Shown one piece after another: positions 61,214-64,000 of a stretch of 64,000 nucleotides of DNA. The translations under genes and the position numbers were made by a program. How positions within the stretch are numbered: position 1 is the stretch's first letter; each line of letters begins with the position of its first letter. The DNA comes from Bradyrhizobium sp. SRS-191 (GTDB lineage: Bacteria > Pseudomonadota > Alphaproteobacteria > Rhizobiales > Xanthobacteraceae), in contig NZ_JANBVS010000013.1 in the NCBI RefSeq assembly GCF_024586915.1, positions 1 through 64,000 on the forward strand. Direction: 5' to 3'. The notes under the pieces were generated by a model. That model saw nothing but the letters and a program-made list of their open reading frames with translations. It ran no database searches and was not told the DNA's origin.

Positions 61214-62049
61214 TCTATGTCAAGCGGAGCGCAGGATTGATTCCGCCCGAGTTGCTAGCTAAGGCCATCGCAGCCCAGCAGCAGCTCGAGCAACTGCCGG
61301 CGGGAGAGCGTGCAGATTACATTCGAGCCAATTCTCACATTTGGAGAGCCTTTAAGGGTTTTCTCTCCGAGATGTCGCACGGGAAGTGCTGGTATTCGGA
61401 GAGCCCAGAAGCGCAATCCCACTTAGATGTCGATCACTTTCGCCCAAAATTGGAGGCGCGCCGAGCCGAAAATATCTGTGACCGACCAGGCTATGATTGG
61501 CTGGCGTTCTCGTGGGACAATTTTCGCCTGTCGGCCCAGCTCTGTAATCGGCCTGTCCGCAATGAAGAAACGGATGCGACTGACGGAAAGGGTAGCTGGT
61601 TTCCCCTCGTTGATGGCAGTCCAAAAGCCAGTTGGGACGATCGCTGCGTTGATCAAGAGCGGCCAATGTTGCTCGATCCAACAAATCTTGATGACGTGCA
61701 ATTGATCGAAGTGCAGGCCGACGGCCGTATGGGGCCCAGTAAATTCTGTCTGGGTACCGATAAGAAGCGCGTGCAGGTGTCGATTGTCCGGCTCGGGCTG
61801 GATCTCCCGAGGCTTAAGGAGGCGCGCCTCCGAGTCATGAGGCAAGTCGGCGAGTTATGCGAAGCTTTGGCGGAAATGATCGAGGTTGGCAGTGATGATG
61901 GAGAGTTTGCCGACAAAGCACCTACGAAGAAGTTAGAGAGGGCCATACGTGCTAAAACTCATCCTCATGAACCTTACGCGGCTGCAGCTCGTGCGCAACT
62001 GCGAGCTATGGCCCTTGGAGAGTTGTGTACTACGCCTGAGGAGGTCTGA
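61210..62049 (+). CDS. HNH endonuclease, PtuB-like (Septu-type defence)
   Basis: The 279-residue protein has an HNH/TIGR02646-type nuclease centre: HGKCWYSESPEA with the first cysteine (~58), HLDVDHFRPKLEARRA with the D-H pair (~75) and WDNFRLSAQLCNRP (~103) with the asparagine and the second metal-binding cysteine. This matches PtuB and the nuclease of the retron Ec78/Septu systems, which is activated against phage nucleic acids. The GTG overlaps the ptuA-like stop by four bases, GTGA. The pair is therefore the last part of the hsd operon. Confidence 0.82.
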   Translation: MIYVKRSAGLIPPELLAKAIAAQQQLEQLPAGERADYIRANSHIWRAFKGFLSEMSHGKCWYSESPEAQSHLDVDHFRPKLEARRAENICDRPGYDWLAFSWDNFRLSAQLCNRPVRNEETDATDGKGSWFPLVDGSPKASWDDRCVDQERPMLLDPTNLDDVQLIEVQADGRMGPSKFCLGTDKKRVQVSIVRLGLDLPRLKEARLRVMRQVGELCEALAEMIEVGSDDGEFADKAPTKKLERAIRAKTHPHEPYAAAARAQLRAMALGELCTTPEEV

Positions 62050-62144
62050 TATCGTGGAACGGACGGGTTCCAGCGCTCGAGGTTATTCGCGACGGGCAGG
62101 CAGTGGCGGTGGGGTTGATAAATCGATAGAAAGCCGGTACGCCA

Positions 62145-63002
62145 TCAACCTCTGAGTAGCCGTCGAAACCGGTCATAGCGGCGTTTCAATGCGTCAGGAC
62201 GCGGGGCATATTTGGAGTCTACTGGGGTGCACAGGCGCCGGCCACCCAGCTTTCGATATTCCTCTGCGAGCTTCGGCGAGACTTCGATCGTGAGCCGTGT
62301 CGGGTGAATCGCCCAGAGACCCAGATCGAACAATGTATGCCAGTCCGCCCGTAGCAGAAGACCGTTGGCGATCTCGTAACGGCCTCGATTTCTCATGCCG
62401 ACGATGTGGGCTGCTTCGAGGACGTTAGTCTCGGCGCAGCCGGTGACGGCACATTGTCCGCTATAAGCTGCCATCAGGTCTCGTCGAAATGGCGTTTGAC
62501 CTCTACGCTCGATGATCGAGCGGTTGATGCGTTTGGTCTCCGCCGGCGCAGTGAAGCCGGCCGGAACCTTTTCGACCTCGACGTCATCAAGCAGCTTGTA
62601 GGCGCTAGACGGCGCTGGTCGGGTACGGCTGATCACCTTCATCACCTGAAGGACTTTCACCGTTTCTGGCCGAAGTTCGAAAACGGTCCAGCGGGTTCGC
62701 CGAAAGTCTTCGACGACATCAAGATTGACCAGGAGGCCGGAATAGAATGGCTTTCTGCCGGGTCGTTGAAACTCGGATTTGATCCGGCGGGGCATCCGAC
62801 TCCAGACCTTCTTTTTCGCAAGCAGGCCGATCCGCAGCCAAACGGACCCGCCGGGCCCATTGCCAATTATCGTCGGTAGGATCTTGACCGGGATATTTGG
62901 GTGGCGCCAGATCAAAACCAAGGCTCGTCTCTCGGCTTCCGTTAGTTCCTCAAGCCCAGCTTTTAGACATCTGAAAAGCTCTTCATCAAAATCTTCGGTC
63001 AT
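62145..63002 (-). CDS. HNH endonuclease (restriction-type)
   Basis: The 285-residue protein carries a C-terminal HNH-2-type motif: YSGQCAVTGCAETNVLEAAHIV and NGLLLRADWHTLFDLGLW, whose cysteines, His, Asn and His fit the pattern of restriction HNH enzymes (as in HNH-2 families). The N-terminal half (residues 1-170) does not match a family I can name. It lies in the minus orientation, convergent with the operon, and 82 bases from the Mrr-like gene in the same direction. Confidence 0.8.
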   Translation of the reverse strand: MTEDFDEELFRCLKAGLEELTEAERRALVLIWRHPNIPVKILPTIIGNGPGGSVWLRIGLLAKKKVWSRMPRRIKSEFQRPGRKPFYSGLLVNLDVVEDFRRTRWTVFELRPETVKVLQVMKVISRTRPAPSSAYKLLDDVEVEKVPAGFTAPAETKRINRSIIERRGQTPFRRDLMAAYSGQCAVTGCAETNVLEAAHIVGMRNRGRYEIANGLLLRADWHTLFDLGLWAIHPTRLTIEVSPKLAEEYRKLGGRRLCTPVDSKYAPRPDALKRRYDRFRRLLRG

Positions 63003-63084
63003 GTCTGCGCGCTTCAGCGATAGGAATCAACGGGCGAGGTCGTGTCCATCCAATTCGAAGTCATCGTCGGGTGAGCGATTGCGT

Positions 63085-63987
63085 TCAATCCTCGGGTGTA
63101 AGAAAGTAAATCGGCGAGAGCGGCAGGCGTTGCCGCGACTTCTGATCAAGCTTGTCGTAAGCCTCGATCCAAAGCTTCACCAAACGCTCGTCGTCGATCA
63201 GCGTGATCTTTCGGCTCGTTTGCTTGCGAGCTGCATCTTCTGCATCTCGCGTGAAACCTCCCACGGAAACGTAGAGGCCGACATCGCCGCTATCGACGAC
63301 CGCGAGAAACGAATTCAAGGTCTGCAGGTCGATTCTCTGAGAACCACCCTTAACCTGAACCTTGATCCGCGGTGTCTGCGTTCCCAGTGGGTCAGTGTGC
63401 GCGATAATGTCGATCCCGCCGTCCTTGCCCGGTGGAGAGACCCACGCAATGTGATATCCGAGCGCCTTCAGAAGGCCGGCAACTAGATCCTGCAAGTCAT
63501 AGGGCGGCAGCGCGCGCAAGTGGGCCTCGATTTCGCTCCAGGCCTGCTCATCAGCTTTCTCATAGGTGATGCTGGCATCGACAGTCGCAGACTCTGCTGG
63601 CGTGAGCTCTTCCAGGCTCTTGGCTTGGGGCGCGGTCGGTGCGCTGGCCTTCCACTCACGATACAATTGAAGGGCCTTGCGATAGAAGGCCTCTGGATCA
63701 GGAAAGTCCTTGAACGCCTTCTTTCCCGCTTCCGTAACAGACCAGATGCCTCGGTTCTTTACGAGCCAGCCGGCCTTGACGCAATCGATCGTGGCAAAGC
63801 GGACGATTTTCTCAAACCGGGGCGTTCCGGTGGTCTCATACAATCCGGCCTCATATGGGGTCAGATTGACGGATGCTGCGAGCTGCTTGAGGGCGGCTCC
63901 GGCTTGGAGGCCTTCGGGATGAGCCTGAAGTATTTCGAACAATTTGCGCAGATGCGACCCAGTGCGTGGGATTGTAATCTCAGGCAT
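63085..63987 (-). CDS. mrr: Mrr-type restriction endonuclease
   Basis: The 300-residue protein has an N-terminal Mrr winged-helix domain (LRKLFEILQAHPEGLQAG... LYETTGTPRFEKIVRF) and a C-terminal Mrr_cat PD-(D/E)XK nuclease: YDLQDLVAGLLKALGYHIAW, GKDGGIDIIAHTDPLG with the catalytic D, and IKVQVKGGSQRID with the Q-x-K. Mrr enzymes cut methylated DNA. GGGAAGAG lies 3 bases before the ATG at 63987. It precedes the HNH gene in the same direction and may share its transcript. Confidence 0.9.
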   Translation of the reverse strand: MPEITIPRTGSHLRKLFEILQAHPEGLQAGAALKQLAASVNLTPYEAGLYETTGTPRFEKIVRFATIDCVKAGWLVKNRGIWSVTEAGKKAFKDFPDPEAFYRKALQLYREWKASAPTAPQAKSLEELTPAESATVDASITYEKADEQAWSEIEAHLRALPPYDLQDLVAGLLKALGYHIAWVSPPGKDGGIDIIAHTDPLGTQTPRIKVQVKGGSQRIDLQTLNSFLAVVDSGDVGLYVSVGGFTRDAEDAARKQTSRKITLIDDERLVKLWIEAYDKLDQKSRQRLPLSPIYFLTPED

Positions 63988-64000
63988 TTCTCTTCCCTTT

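Overview
The window is a 64 kb piece of a high-GC alphaproteobacterial chromosome, most likely Bradyrhizobium or a close relative. The evidence is inferential: the gene order (trxB next to an LsrB/VtlR-type LysR gene, carA and carB separated, dnaG followed by rpoD, RpoH-type sigma factor), the protein sequences themselves, and several families of palindromic intergenic repeats of the kind I associate with Bradyrhizobium genomes. No phylogenetic test could be run.

Region 1 (1-19.8 kb) is mostly core. It holds the tail of a ParA-like ATPase, a DapA-family gene preceded by what looks like a ribosome-dependent transcription attenuator with a Lys-Lys leader peptide, lsrB-trxB, an Lrp regulator, DoxX, greA, carB, an odd tRNA-Cys-like sequence, a methyltransferase, Dps, a persulfide/sulfide-response locus (BigR-type ArsR repressor diverging from two YeeE/YedE halves and an ETHE1-like hydrolase), a ROK regulator with a solute-binding protein, carA and yqeY.

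Region 2 (20-30 kb) is metabolic and accessory: an acyl-CoA synthetase gene bracketed by inverted copies of one intergenic repeat, membrane proteins, an ArsR/SRPBCC pair with an operator inside its promoter, a LysE exporter, a MocR regulator diverging from a DUF1127/PhzF pair, an N-formylglutamate amidohydrolase, a transglutaminase-like protein and a gamma-glutamylcyclotransferase.

Region 3 (30.4-40.4 kb) starts with dnaG and rpoD and runs into an accessory patch: an SPINDLY/OGT-type TPR glycosyltransferase, a decayed second copy of the rpoD 3' end, a reverse transcriptase without maturase domain, a small membrane or secreted protein directly upstream of it, and 96-bp direct repeats. Base composition in this patch is visibly more AT-rich.

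Region 4 (40.4-52.9 kb) carries small conserved proteins, an OmpA-like protein, an MltB-type transglycosylase, an SDR, a CheY-like regulator, a 26-residue lysine-rich peptide, a diguanylate cyclase, an amidase, rpoH, an RluD-type pseudouridine synthase whose start codon overlaps the start of the divergent neighbour, and a DUF2846 lipoprotein.

Region 5 (52.9 kb to the end) is a defence island starting at a tRNA-Glu gene: a tightly coupled five-gene operon hsdR-hsdM-hsdS-ptuA-like-ptuB-like (type I restriction-modification fused in one transcript with a Septu-like ATPase/HNH pair), followed on the other strand by an HNH endonuclease and an Mrr-type restriction enzyme. The far end of the island lies outside the window.
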